DNA of 64,000 nt, from positions 4,031,001 through 4,095,000 of the forward strand of contig NZ_FMHW01000002.1 of assembly GCF_900090325.1 (NCBI RefSeq), given 5' to 3'. Below the pieces are notes generated by a model. The model was not told the DNA's origin. It saw only the letters and a program-made list of their open reading frames with translations, and searched no databases. The stretch comes from Micromonospora pallida. GTDB taxonomy: Bacteria; Actinomycetota; Actinomycetes; Mycobacteriales; Micromonosporaceae. Below are positions 1 to 7,932 of the stretch, one piece after another. Numbering within the stretch: the stretch's first letter is position 1; the number at the start of each line of letters is the position of its first letter. The position numbers and the translations under genes are program-made.

Positions 1-46
1 CGGGACCGTCCGTCGGTCGTCGCGCGGGGGCGAATGCCGGCGGACG

Positions 47-116
47 GTCTCACCCGGACCGGTCGCGGCCGACGGTGACCTCGGTGCGCGTCTCGTCTCA
101 CCCGGACCGGTCGCGG
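47..116. repeat. 22-bp direct repeat, two copies 48 bp apart
   Basis: An identical 22-bp unit occurs at 47-68 and 95-116 (begins gtctcacccggacc). The second copy contains the stop codon of the DUF624 gene. It looks like a short local duplication; no function is visible. Confidence 0.7.
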
Positions 117-736
117 TTGGCTGGCGGACGCGTCGGCAGCGCGGCGAAGCCCCGCGCGGCGACCAGGGCGACCAGCGCCGCCGGGGCACTCGGCAGGAAG
201 AACGGAATGGTGACCGGTACGGCGGCAACCATCGCCAGGACCAGCAGCGGCACCGTCACGCCGAGGCCGAGCGTCCACAGCGGAGCACGCGCGGCGGCGA
301 CCGCCGCGAGCCGCCAGGCGGTGGTGACCGGCACGTCGAAGTGCGCCAGCACCGGGGGCAGGTACGCCAGGACCGTCAGATAGCCCAGGCCGAGCACGGC
401 GACCGCAGCGGCCAGCGGAGTGCCCCGCGCGGCGAGCAGGTAGAACGCGAACACCCACACGGTCAGCAGCGGCAGGCCCAGGCTGAGCTGCGACCGGCCG
501 AACTCCGCCCGCCAGTGCCGCCAGAAGTCGTGCCACATTCGGGGGTGCCCGCCGCGTTGGTAGTCCCGCAACAGCGCGAAGAGCGCCACGGTGGCCGGCG
601 ACAGGCCGGCGACCACGCCGCCGGCGAGCACCCCGGCCAGCCACAACAGGTTCAGGCCGGCCAGCCGCGGCGGCCAGTCGAGCAGCCGGTAGAGGCGCGC
701 GTACCGGCCGCCGACCGGCGACTCCGAATCGATCAC
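98..736 (-). CDS. DUF624 (YesL-like) membrane protein
   Basis: Predicted 212-aa integral membrane protein with about four to five hydrophobic segments. The start is the GTG at 736, whose GTGA overlaps the stop of the upstream dehydrogenase, so it is translationally coupled as the last gene of the dehydratase operon. YesL/DUF624 proteins are commonly found in polysaccharide and oligosaccharide utilisation clusters, often beside ABC importers, with no established biochemical role. Here the same context holds. Hydrophobic content and length (about 210 aa) fit the family; the family assignment rests on overall appearance. Confidence 0.75.
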   Translation of the reverse strand: MIDSESPVGGRYARLYRLLDWPPRLAGLNLLWLAGVLAGGVVAGLSPATVALFALLRDYQRGGHPRMWHDFWRHWRAEFGRSQLSLGLPLLTVWVFAFYLLAARGTPLAAAVAVLGLGYLTVLAYLPPVLAHFDVPVTTAWRLAAVAAARAPLWTLGLGVTVPLLVLAMVAAVPVTIPFFLPSAPAALVALVAARGFAALPTRPPANRDRSG

Positions 737-1461
737 GGAGCCAACTCTGCCAGCCGCTGCCGCAGGTCGGCCCGGACGAAGGCGGCGGGTGACGCGATCG
801 ACAGCCCGCCGTCGACCGGCAGCACCACTCCGGTGATGCCGCTGGCGGCGTCGGAGGCGAGGAAGTGCACCGCCCCGGCGACCTCCTCCGGGCGCAGGGT
901 CCGCCCGATCGGGTAACCCCCGGCGGCGTCGGGCAGTTGTTCGGCGCCGACGATGCCCGGCGCCACCGCGTTGACCCGGATCCCCCGCGCGCCGTAGTCC
1001 AACGCGACCTGGCGTACCAGGGCCTCCACCGCGCCCTTCGCGGCGGCGTAGGCGGCCACCCAGGGGGCGGCCAGGAACGCGTTCACCGAGGAGACGGCGA
1101 CGACCGACCCGCCGGCCGGCAGCAGCGGCAACGCCGCGCGCAGCGGGAAGAAGAGCGTGTCCAGGCAGCCGCTCAGGGCGGCGTGCCACTGCTCGTCGGT
1201 GGTGCGGTGGGCCGGCGCGATCGGCATCCGCCCGGCGGCGGCGACCAGTACGTCCAGCCCACCCAGCCGCTCCCGCGCCGCCTCGACGGCGACGGCGGCC
1301 CCGTCACCGGTGGCGCAGTCGCCGGTGAGGTCGGCGACCAGGCTCGGCTCGTTCGCCGGTTCCAGGCCGTAGCCGACGACCTGGTCACCGGCGGCGGCGA
1401 AGCGGGCCGCGATGGCCCGGCCGATCGGGGTGGACGCGCCGACCAGCAGCACCCGCCTCAC
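733..1461 (-). CDS. SDR family oxidoreductase
   Basis: A 242-aa classical short-chain dehydrogenase. The N-terminal Rossmann motif is LLVGASTPIGRAIA, the catalytic Ser lies in VAVSSVN, and a YAAAK motif supplies Tyr and Lys. The C-terminus has the PEEVA...FLASDAASGITG signature typical of the family. The GTG start at 1461 overlaps the stop of dehydratase B by four bases (GTGA). In sugar-acid clusters such SDRs usually oxidise an aldose/lactone precursor or reduce a keto-deoxy acid; the substrate here is not determinable. The cofactor is probably NAD(P)(H). Confidence 0.88.
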   Translation of the reverse strand: MRRVLLVGASTPIGRAIAARFAAAGDQVVGYGLEPANEPSLVADLTGDCATGDGAAVAVEAARERLGGLDVLVAAAGRMPIAPAHRTTDEQWHAALSGCLDTLFFPLRAALPLLPAGGSVVAVSSVNAFLAAPWVAAYAAAKGAVEALVRQVALDYGARGIRVNAVAPGIVGAEQLPDAAGGYPIGRTLRPEEVAGAVHFLASDAASGITGVVLPVDGGLSIASPAAFVRADLRQRLAELAP

Positions 1462-2597
1462 GACGAACTCCACTGGCTGTAGCGGGCGACCGCCTCGGCG
1501 TCCACCGAGACCCCCAGCCCGGGGCCGGTGGGCAGCGGGATCGCGGTCGGCGTCGGCTCGATCGGCACGGTGAGGATGTCGTTGACCCGGTCGAAGAGGG
1601 TCGGGTGCCACTCGAAGGCGACCAGGTTCGCGCAGGCGGCGGCGACGTGCAGACCGGCGGCGAGGGCCAGCCCGAGCCCGGCCGAGTGGTGCGGGGCCAC
1701 CCCCAGGTGGTGGGTCTCGGCGTACTGCGCGATGGCCAGTCCCTCGGTGATGCCGGTCCGTCCGATGTCCGGTTGCAGCAGGCCGGCGGCCCGGGCCTCG
1801 ACGAACGGCCGGAACTCCCAGCGGTGCCGCAGGCTCTCCCCCAGCGCCACCGGCAGGTCGATGCGCGCGGCCAGGTCGGCGTGGCCGGCGACGTCCTCGA
1901 AGGCCAGCGGCATCTCCAGGAACCAGGCGTCCCGGTCGGCCATGCCCCGTCCGAGCCGCACCGCGTCGGCCAGGCCGTAGACACCGTGGACGTCCACGGC
2001 GACCTGGAGGTCGGGGTGGACCTCGCGCAGCGCGGTCACGGTCGCCAGGTCGGCGTCGACGCCGTGCCCGAGACCCAGCTTGACCCGCCGGACCCCCTGC
2101 GCGACCCAGTCCCGGGCCTGCGCGACCCGGTCGGCGTCGGTCCGGCCGGGCAGCCCGGAGACGTACGTCGGGACCACGTCGTGGAACGCGCCGCCGAGCA
2201 GTTCGGCGACCGGAAGACCGGCGAGCTTGCCGGCGAGGTCCCACAGCGCGATGTCCACGGCGGCGATCGCGTCGGCCTGGTGGCCGCCGAGGTGCCCCCG
2301 TTCGCGCATCAGCTCGCCGAGTTGGTGGCGCAGTGGACGTACCCGGCGGGGGTCCGCGCCGATCAGCACCGGGGTCAGGAGCCGGCGGACGATCTCGCCG
2401 GGCACCTCGGGGGCCACCGGGGCGAGGGCCTCCCCCCAGCCGGTCGTGCCGTCGTCCGCGGTCAGTCGGACCACCAGGGTCTCCCGCTGGTTGCCGTAGA
2501 CGCTCGGCCAGGGCGGTTGCCTCGTGTACTCGCGGGGCGCGCCGTCGGGACGGCCCAGTGCCAGGGGGTAGACGTCCACCGAAACGATCTTCGCCAT
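1458..2597 (-). CDS. Enolase-superfamily sugar-acid dehydratase (paralogue B)
   Basis: A 379-aa mandelate racemase/muconate lactonizing enzyme-type protein. The likely metal ligands are D202 (VDVHG), E228 (FLEMPL) and E254 (LGES), with the D277 and H303/H304 (APHHS) pair as the His-Asp acid/base dyad. K173 sits in a K-x-G arrangement on the second barrel strand, whereas the neighbouring paralogue has K-x-H. Both have an N-terminal capping domain with a conserved GWGEALAPVAPE stretch. Sugar-acid dehydratases of this group convert aldonates or aldarates to 2-keto-3-deoxy acids. It follows the aldolase gene by 13 bases and is probably cotranscribed. Substrate unknown. Confidence 0.87.
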   Translation of the reverse strand: MAKIVSVDVYPLALGRPDGAPREYTRQPPWPSVYGNQRETLVVRLTADDGTTGWGEALAPVAPEVPGEIVRRLLTPVLIGADPRRVRPLRHQLGELMRERGHLGGHQADAIAAVDIALWDLAGKLAGLPVAELLGGAFHDVVPTYVSGLPGRTDADRVAQARDWVAQGVRRVKLGLGHGVDADLATVTALREVHPDLQVAVDVHGVYGLADAVRLGRGMADRDAWFLEMPLAFEDVAGHADLAARIDLPVALGESLRHRWEFRPFVEARAAGLLQPDIGRTGITEGLAIAQYAETHHLGVAPHHSAGLGLALAAGLHVAAACANLVAFEWHPTLFDRVNDILTVPIEPTPTAIPLPTGPGLGVSVDAEAVARYSQWSSS

Positions 2598-2610
2598 GTC
2601 GGTCAGCCTC

Positions 2611-3528
2611 TCACGGTCGCCAGGTCGGCAGCGGGGCGTGTCGCAGGATCACGTCGAGCGCGGCGCGGGTGCCGGCGTCCAGCGGTACGGCGGGATCACG
2701 GACGAACGCGGAGTCGATGATGCCCCGGCGCACCAGCACTTCCTTGTGCACCGCCCAGGCCAGGCGGGCCTGCATGCCGAACCGGATCAGCGGCAGCAGC
2801 CGGTTGAACCCGGCGTGGGCCGCCTCCTCCCGGCCGGCCCGCCAGTCAGCCAGGACCGGTGCGAGCAGGTCGGTGAACTCGCAGGCCGGCATCGTGCCGA
2901 CGGCGCCCCGGGCGTACTCCTCGAGCACGAAGAAGGCGTTCTGCCCGCCGAGCACGTCGAACTCGCCGTCGATGGCGGTCACCACCTCCCCCACCTTGGG
3001 CGCGGTGGGCTGGGTCTCCACCTTGACCGACTCGACGCCGGGCAGCTTGCTCAGCTCCACGATCAGCGGGACGGGCATCGCCACGCCGGTCGCCGCCGGC
3101 GCGTCCTGCACCATCACGTGCAGTCCGCTCGCCTCGGCGACGGTGGCGTAGAAGTCGACGAGTTGCCCGCCCGCCGGCTTGGCCAGGTACGGCGGCAGGA
3201 CCATCAGGGCGTCCGCGCCCCCGTCCCGCGCGGCGAGCGCGAGTTCCACGGCGGTGGCCGCGCTGGTGCCGTTGATCCCGGCGACCAGCGGCACGTCCGG
3301 GCCGGCGACGGCCCGGGTCTCGGTCAGGATCGTGGCCCGCTCGGCAGCGGTGAGCGCGAACCCCTCGCTGGCCATGCCGAAGACGGCGAGCCCGTCCACC
3401 CCGGCGGCGAGCTGGAACTCCACCAGCCGGCGCAGGCTGGGTACGTCCAGCGCGCCGGTGTCGTCGAACGGGGTGGCGAGGATGGGGACCAGTCCGCGTA
3501 CGCGGGCCCGGGGTTCGAGGGTGCTCAA
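2611..3528 (-). CDS. DHDPS/KDG-aldolase family lyase
   Basis: A 305-aa class I aldolase-fold protein (DapA/NanA/KdgA superfamily). The Schiff-base Lys is in ESVKVE, and the phosphate/carboxylate loop is FGMASEG (G-x-x-x-E-G in place of the usual GTTGE). The position where DapA has YNVPGRT reads QDAPAAT, so it is not a lysine-pathway DapA. It more likely cleaves or dehydrates a 2-keto-3-deoxy sugar acid made by the flanking dehydratases. TTG start at 3528, overlapping the upstream stop (TTGA), with GGAGG just upstream on the minus strand. Confidence 0.85.
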   Translation of the reverse strand: MSTLEPRARVRGLVPILATPFDDTGALDVPSLRRLVEFQLAAGVDGLAVFGMASEGFALTAAERATILTETRAVAGPDVPLVAGINGTSAATAVELALAARDGGADALMVLPPYLAKPAGGQLVDFYATVAEASGLHVMVQDAPAATGVAMPVPLIVELSKLPGVESVKVETQPTAPKVGEVVTAIDGEFDVLGGQNAFFVLEEYARGAVGTMPACEFTDLLAPVLADWRAGREEAAHAGFNRLLPLIRFGMQARLAWAVHKEVLVRRGIIDSAFVRDPAVPLDAGTRAALDVILRHAPLPTWRP

Positions 3529-4697
3529 CTTTCCTCCGCGAGGGCACTGACAGTGGCAAGGTCCACCTCGACGCCGAGGCCGGGTCCGGTCGGTACCGGG
3601 AAGCCGTCCGGCCCGCCCGGCAGCGGCGCGGTGAGGATCCGCTGCCCGACCTCGGTCGTGGTGGGTTGGTACTCGAAGCAGCTCAGGTTCTCCATGGCGG
3701 CGCTGACCTGGAGACCTGCGGCGAGGGCGACACCGAGCCCCACCGAGTGGTGCGGCGCGGCCGGTACGTGGTGCGCGGCGGCCAGGTCGGCGATGCCCAT
3801 CGCCTCGGTGATGCCGGTACGGGCGACGTCCGGCTGCACCAGGCCGACGGCCCGCTGCCGCAGCCAGGGCAGGAACTCGTACCGGTGGCGCATCGCCTCG
3901 CCGACGGCGACCGGCAGGTCCGTCCGGCGGGCGAGATCGGCGTGGCCGGCCAGGTCCTCGGGCGCCAGCGGCGCCTCCAGGAACTCGACCCCGCCGATGG
4001 CGGTCAGGCCACGGGCCAACCGGGTCGCGGCGGCCAGGTCGTACGTCCAGTGCGCGTCCACGGCGAACCGCACCTGTGGCGCAGCGGCCCGGACGGCCGC
4101 CACGCTGGCCAGGTCCGCCGCCACCCCCTTGCCGAGGTGCAGCTTGATCCGCTCGACGCCCTTCGCCGCCCACTCGGCCGCGAGGGCCGCCCGCCCCGGG
4201 TCGTCCCGTTTGGGCAGTCCGGAGACGTACGTCGGGACGTGCTCGCGGTACGCGCCGCCGAGCAGCTCGTACACGGGCAGCCCGGCCAGCCGGCCGACCA
4301 GGTCCCAGAGCGCGATGTCGACGGCGGCGAGCGCGTCGCCCTGGTGCCCGCCCAGGTGACCGCGCTCCCGCATCAGATCGCGCAGCCGGGCGCTGAGCAT
4401 CCGCACCTGGCGCGGGTCGGCCCCGATCAGGGTGGGCGTCAGGAGCCGGCGCACCACCTCGGCGGGGACCTCCGGGGCGACCGGGGCGAGCGCCTCGCCC
4501 CAGCCGCTGACGCCCGACTCGGTGGTCAGCCGGACCAGCAGCGTCTCGAAGCGGGGCGAGTAGAGGCTGCGCCACGGGGGTCGCACTTCGTATCCGGTTG
4601 GCGGGTCGGCGGAACCGTCGGGGAGGCCGAGGTAGATCTCGGGATTGGGGACCTTGAGGACAAAACAGTCCACTGCCGCGATCCGGGGGAGAGTCAT
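3525..4697 (-). CDS. Enolase-superfamily sugar-acid dehydratase (paralogue A)
   Basis: A 390-aa homologue of the gene at 1458-2597, sharing long blocks such as GWGEALAPVAPE and RERGHLGGHQ. Predicted ligands are D214 (VDAHW), E241 (FLEAPL) and E267 (VGEAM), with D290 and H316/H317 as the dyad and K185-x-H187 on strand two. ATG at 4697 was preferred over upstream in-frame codons because GAGGAG/GGAG ribosome-binding sequence precedes it and homology with paralogue B begins right after it. First gene of the five-gene operon; a TGGAA-N5-TTCCA palindrome lies about 36-50 bases upstream. Confidence 0.88.
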   Translation of the reverse strand: MTLPRIAAVDCFVLKVPNPEIYLGLPDGSADPPTGYEVRPPWRSLYSPRFETLLVRLTTESGVSGWGEALAPVAPEVPAEVVRRLLTPTLIGADPRQVRMLSARLRDLMRERGHLGGHQGDALAAVDIALWDLVGRLAGLPVYELLGGAYREHVPTYVSGLPKRDDPGRAALAAEWAAKGVERIKLHLGKGVAADLASVAAVRAAAPQVRFAVDAHWTYDLAAATRLARGLTAIGGVEFLEAPLAPEDLAGHADLARRTDLPVAVGEAMRHRYEFLPWLRQRAVGLVQPDVARTGITEAMGIADLAAAHHVPAAPHHSVGLGVALAAGLQVSAAMENLSCFEYQPTTTEVGQRILTAPLPGGPDGFPVPTGPGLGVEVDLATVSALAEES

Positions 4698-4732
4698 AAC
4701 CACTCCACTCCTCAACCTTGACTGCCACATTA

Positions 4733-4747
4733 TGGAAGTAGATTCCA
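4733..4747. promoter_or_regulatory. IclR-like operator palindrome upstream of the dehydratase operon
   Basis: TGGAA-N5-TTCCA is a perfect 5-bp-arm inverted repeat located between the kinase stop and the dehydratase A start. The arm pattern resembles the E. coli IclR box (TGGAAA...TTTCCA). No IclR gene lies in this window, so the regulator would be encoded elsewhere. Function is inferred from position and symmetry only. Confidence 0.45.
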
Positions 4748-4817
4748 CACTACGGGTTGCTAGTTCGTCAAACCTTTGATCCGCCCGCAACTTTGGCGTT
4801 ACGGTCCGTCGGGAACG

Positions 4818-5846
4818 TCAGTCGGTCAGCGCTTGGCGCAGCAGCTCGGCGGCGGCGGCGCGGTCCGGCAGGCCGGCGGTGTCGCCGGCCGCCGCCACCA
4901 CCCCGGCGGCGAGGGCGCTGCCCAACGTGGCCGCACCGGCCGGCGAGGCGCCGCGCAGCCGGCCGGCGAGGTAGCCGCCGGCGAAGGCGTCGCCAGCCCC
5001 GACCGGATCCACCACGGTGGTGGCCGCGCTCGGCAGGTGCACCGGGTCCCCGGTCGGACCGGCGTGGTGGCAGCCGTCCGGGCCGGCCTTGAGCACCGTC
5101 TCGCCGACGCCTGCGGCAGTCGCGGCGGCGAAGACCTCCACCGCGTCGTCCGGGTCCCGCACCCCCAGGACGGGTCCGGCCTCGTCGGTGCCGAGCAGCA
5201 GCACGTCCACGTACGGCAGCAGCGGCCGCAGGTGCGCGGCCTGCTGGTCGACGTCGCCGAGCGCGGGGCGCAGGTTGGGGTCCAGCGCCACCCGCACGCC
5301 CTGGTCTCGGGCGGCCCGCAGCACCGCCTCGACCGCCGCCCGGGGAGCCGCGCCGAGGGCGAGGGTGATCCCGGAGACGGCGACCAGCCGTGGCCGTACG
5401 GCGAGCAGCCGCGCCGCGTCGGACGCGTCGAGGTGCGCGGCGGCCGATCCGCGCCGGTAGTAGTGGACCCGCCGCTGTCCGTCCGGCTGGATGTCCTTGA
5501 GGAACAGTCCGGTGGGGTGTCCCGGGTCGACGGTCACCAGCGAGGTGTCCACCCCGGCGGCCCGCGCCACCGCGAGCACCCGGGCACCGAGCGGATCCGC
5601 GCCGACCCGGCTACAGAAGCCCGCGCGGACGCCGAGTCGCGCGGCGGCCGTACAGAGGTTCAGTTCGGCGCCCGCGACGTGCACCTCGACGCTCGGGGCG
5701 TCGACGAGCAGGCGGCCGAGCGGCGGCTGGAACAGCACCATCGCCTCGCCGATCCCCACGATCTCCAGCCCGGAAGGCTGGTTCGCCCCGGCCACCGAAC
5801 TGCTGTCTCCCCACGCTGACCCAGCGTCATGACTGTTGGTATGCAT
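4818..5846 (-). CDS. PfkB-family sugar kinase (2-keto-3-deoxygluconate kinase-like)
   Basis: A 342-aa ribokinase/PfkB-fold kinase. The N-terminal IVGIGEAMVLF motif, the GAELNLCTAAARLG stretch and the C-terminal DPVGAGDAFAGGYL signature (anion hole GAGD, catalytic Asp) are all present. The pattern is closest to 2-keto-3-deoxygluconate kinases. With the dehydratases and aldolase downstream it would phosphorylate the keto-deoxy acid before cleavage. The ATG at 5846 has no visible Shine-Dalgarno and may be leaderless. A GTG about 20 codons in, with GGGGAG upstream, is an alternative start. Confidence 0.85.
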   Translation of the reverse strand: MHTNSHDAGSAWGDSSSVAGANQPSGLEIVGIGEAMVLFQPPLGRLLVDAPSVEVHVAGAELNLCTAAARLGVRAGFCSRVGADPLGARVLAVARAAGVDTSLVTVDPGHPTGLFLKDIQPDGQRRVHYYRRGSAAAHLDASDAARLLAVRPRLVAVSGITLALGAAPRAAVEAVLRAARDQGVRVALDPNLRPALGDVDQQAAHLRPLLPYVDVLLLGTDEAGPVLGVRDPDDAVEVFAAATAAGVGETVLKAGPDGCHHAGPTGDPVHLPSAATTVVDPVGAGDAFAGGYLAGRLRGASPAGAATLGSALAAGVVAAAGDTAGLPDRAAAAELLRQALTD

Positions 5847-6022
5847 AATGCGGAATACGTTGCCACATCCCGGGACAGGGTTCCAGAGCCAACCGACGGC
5901 CCGGCCCACGCCGGACCCTGACCAGCCCCGATGCGCCACCGGACAGGTCTGATGGCCGGCGCGCCCAGTCGATCGAACGTGATCGTTTCGTGAATGCATC
6001 GGGCGGTGGGGCGCGAGGCACG

Positions 6023-6038
6023 CAGAAACCGGTTACAG
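6023..6038. promoter_or_regulatory. LacI-type operator upstream of the GH39 operon
   Basis: CAGAAACCGGTTACAG matches the site in front of lacI (18150-18165, CAGAAACCGGTTTCAG) at 15 of 16 positions. The core GAAACCGGTT fits the LacI-family consensus GAAANCGNTTTC. It lies about 40 bases before the GH39 start and overlaps a possible -10 (TACAGT). Confidence 0.65.
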
Positions 6039-6076
6039 TGCTCGGACCGGATTCACATCACACAGGAGGTGCCCCG

Positions 6077-7930
6077 GTGACGAGCACCAACGACCAGCCG
6101 GTAGACGCCCGATCCGACTGGGAGTCGCGGATCGCTTTACGCAGCGACGAGACGGGCGCGACCGGCGGCACGCCCGTCCTCGCCCCGCCAGACGGCCTGA
6201 CGGCGGTCGCCGGGGTCCACCACGTCCGTCTCTCGTGGTCGCCGGTGCCCGGCGCGGTGGGTTACCTGGTGCACCGCGCACCGGTCCGGGACGGCGCCGC
6301 CGACGGCGAGCTGACCCCGATCGACCACCTCGGCGGCGACGTCCTCGCCGTCCCGGACACCTGGTACGTCGACACCACCGGCGAGCCCGGCCAGCCGTAC
6401 GCCTACGCCGTCGCCGCCGTCCCCGAGGTCACCGTCACCGGCCCGCTCGGGGCCCCGGTGACCTGCGCGTCGCTGGCCGCCACCGGCGTCGCCCCGACCG
6501 TCGTCCTCGAGGTGGACGCGACCGCCGACGGCCCGGCGCTGCCCCGGCCGTGGCAGCCGATGATCGGCAGCGAACGGCTGTCCCAACTGCTCTGCACGGA
6601 CACCTCCGGCGGCCGGGAGATCGGCGGCGAACTGCTCGCCGCGCTGCGCCGCATCCGCGACGAGATCGGCGTCGAGACGGTACGCGCGCACTCGATCCTC
6701 CACGACGACCTCGGCGTCTACCGGGAGGTGGACGGTGTACCCGTACTCGACTTCACCTGCGTCGACCGGGTCTACGACCTGCTGCTCTCCATCGGGCTGC
6801 GGCCGGTCGTCGAGATCGGCTTCATGCCTCGGGACCTGGCCAGCGACCCGGAACGGACGGTCTTCGAGTACCGGGGGATCATCTCCCCGCCGAAGGACTG
6901 GGACCGATGGGCCGAACTGGTCCGCGCCCTCGTCGCGCACCTACTCGACCGCTATGGCGAGGAGGTGCTGGGCTGGGACTTCGAGGTGTGGAACGAGGCC
7001 AACCTGGAGGTGTTCTGGTCGGGCACCCGCGAGGAGTGGATGCGGCTCTACGACGTGACCGCCCGGGCGGTCAAGGACGTCGACCCACGGATCCCCGTCG
7101 GCGGGCCGTCGTCCGCCGCCGCCGGCTGGGTCGACGCGCTGCTGGAGCACGCCCGCCGCTCCGGCGCGCCGGTCGACTTCGTCTCCACCCACACCTACGG
7201 CAGCCCGCCGCTGGATGTGCGCCCCACCCTGGAGCGGCTGGGCTTCGGGGAGGCCCGCATCCTGTGGACCGAGTGGGGCGTGACGCCCACCCACTTCCAC
7301 CCGGTCAACGACGGCACGTCCGCGGCGACGTTCCTGCTCACCGGCATGCGCTCGGCGGCGGGCCGGGTGGACGCCCTGTCCTACTGGGTGGCCAGCGACC
7401 ACTTCGAGGAGCTGGGCCGGCCGCCCCGGCTGTTGCACGGCGGCTTCGGCCTGATCACCGTCGGCGGAATCGCCAAGCCCCGCTACCACGCGCTGCGCAT
7501 GCTCAGCCAGCTCGGCGAGACCGAACTACCGGTACGCGCCGACGGCGACGGCGCCGACGGCCTGGTACAGACCTGGGCCAGTCGGCGCGCAGACGGCAGC
7601 CTGGCCATCCTGGTCTGGGCGTCCACGCTGGACCAGTCCAAGCGGGACGGTGATCCGGCGCTCGCCCGGCAGATCCGGCTGGTCGTCGACGGCGCGGCCG
7701 GCCGGACCGTGACCGTCACCCGACTCGACCGCGAACACGGCGACATCACCACGCTGGCCGGGCAGCTCGGCATCACCGAGTGGCCGGTCGGGGAACAGTG
7801 GGACGCGCTGCGCGCCGTCGACCCGCTCCCGGTCGAGAAGGTCGCCACCACCGTCGAGGGCACGGCGGCGGTGGTGGAGCTGCACCTCCCCCAGCCGGGC
7901 GCGGTGCTCGTCGAGGTGGCCGGAGGCTGA
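6077..7930 (+). CDS. GH39-type glycosidase with N-terminal FN3-like domain (paralogue 1)
   Basis: A 617-aa probably cytoplasmic enzyme (no signal peptide). Residues about 35-130 look like an FN3-type beta-sandwich (LSWSPVPGAVGYLVHRA). A (beta/alpha)8 glycosidase domain follows with acid/base E307 in VWNEANL and nucleophile E399 in LWTEWG, the clan GH-A arrangement of GH39 (beta-xylosidase/iduronidase). A beta-sandwich tail ends the protein. GTG start at 6077 with AGGAGGT seven bases upstream. First gene of a three-gene operon with a paralogue and a GH13 enzyme; it would hydrolyse imported oligosaccharides. Exact specificity unknown. Confidence 0.85.
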   Translation: MTSTNDQPVDARSDWESRIALRSDETGATGGTPVLAPPDGLTAVAGVHHVRLSWSPVPGAVGYLVHRAPVRDGAADGELTPIDHLGGDVLAVPDTWYVDTTGEPGQPYAYAVAAVPEVTVTGPLGAPVTCASLAATGVAPTVVLEVDATADGPALPRPWQPMIGSERLSQLLCTDTSGGREIGGELLAALRRIRDEIGVETVRAHSILHDDLGVYREVDGVPVLDFTCVDRVYDLLLSIGLRPVVEIGFMPRDLASDPERTVFEYRGIISPPKDWDRWAELVRALVAHLLDRYGEEVLGWDFEVWNEANLEVFWSGTREEWMRLYDVTARAVKDVDPRIPVGGPSSAAAGWVDALLEHARRSGAPVDFVSTHTYGSPPLDVRPTLERLGFGEARILWTEWGVTPTHFHPVNDGTSAATFLLTGMRSAAGRVDALSYWVASDHFEELGRPPRLLHGGFGLITVGGIAKPRYHALRMLSQLGETELPVRADGDGADGLVQTWASRRADGSLAILVWASTLDQSKRDGDPALARQIRLVVDGAAGRTVTVTRLDREHGDITTLAGQLGITEWPVGEQWDALRAVDPLPVEKVATTVEGTAAVVELHLPQPGAVLVEVAGG

Positions 7931-7932
7931 CC

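Noticed and set aside
733..2244. 503-aa minus-strand frame in which the SDR is preceded by about 260 extra residues
   Set aside because: The extra part is Arg/Pro/Ala-rich antisense-type sequence overlapping dehydratase B; the GTG at 1461 with a GTGA overlap explains the gene.
2611..4728. 705-aa minus-strand fusion of a long frame with the aldolase
   Set aside because: The N-terminal 400 residues are a frameshadow of dehydratase A; the aldolase homology starts at the TTG at 3528.
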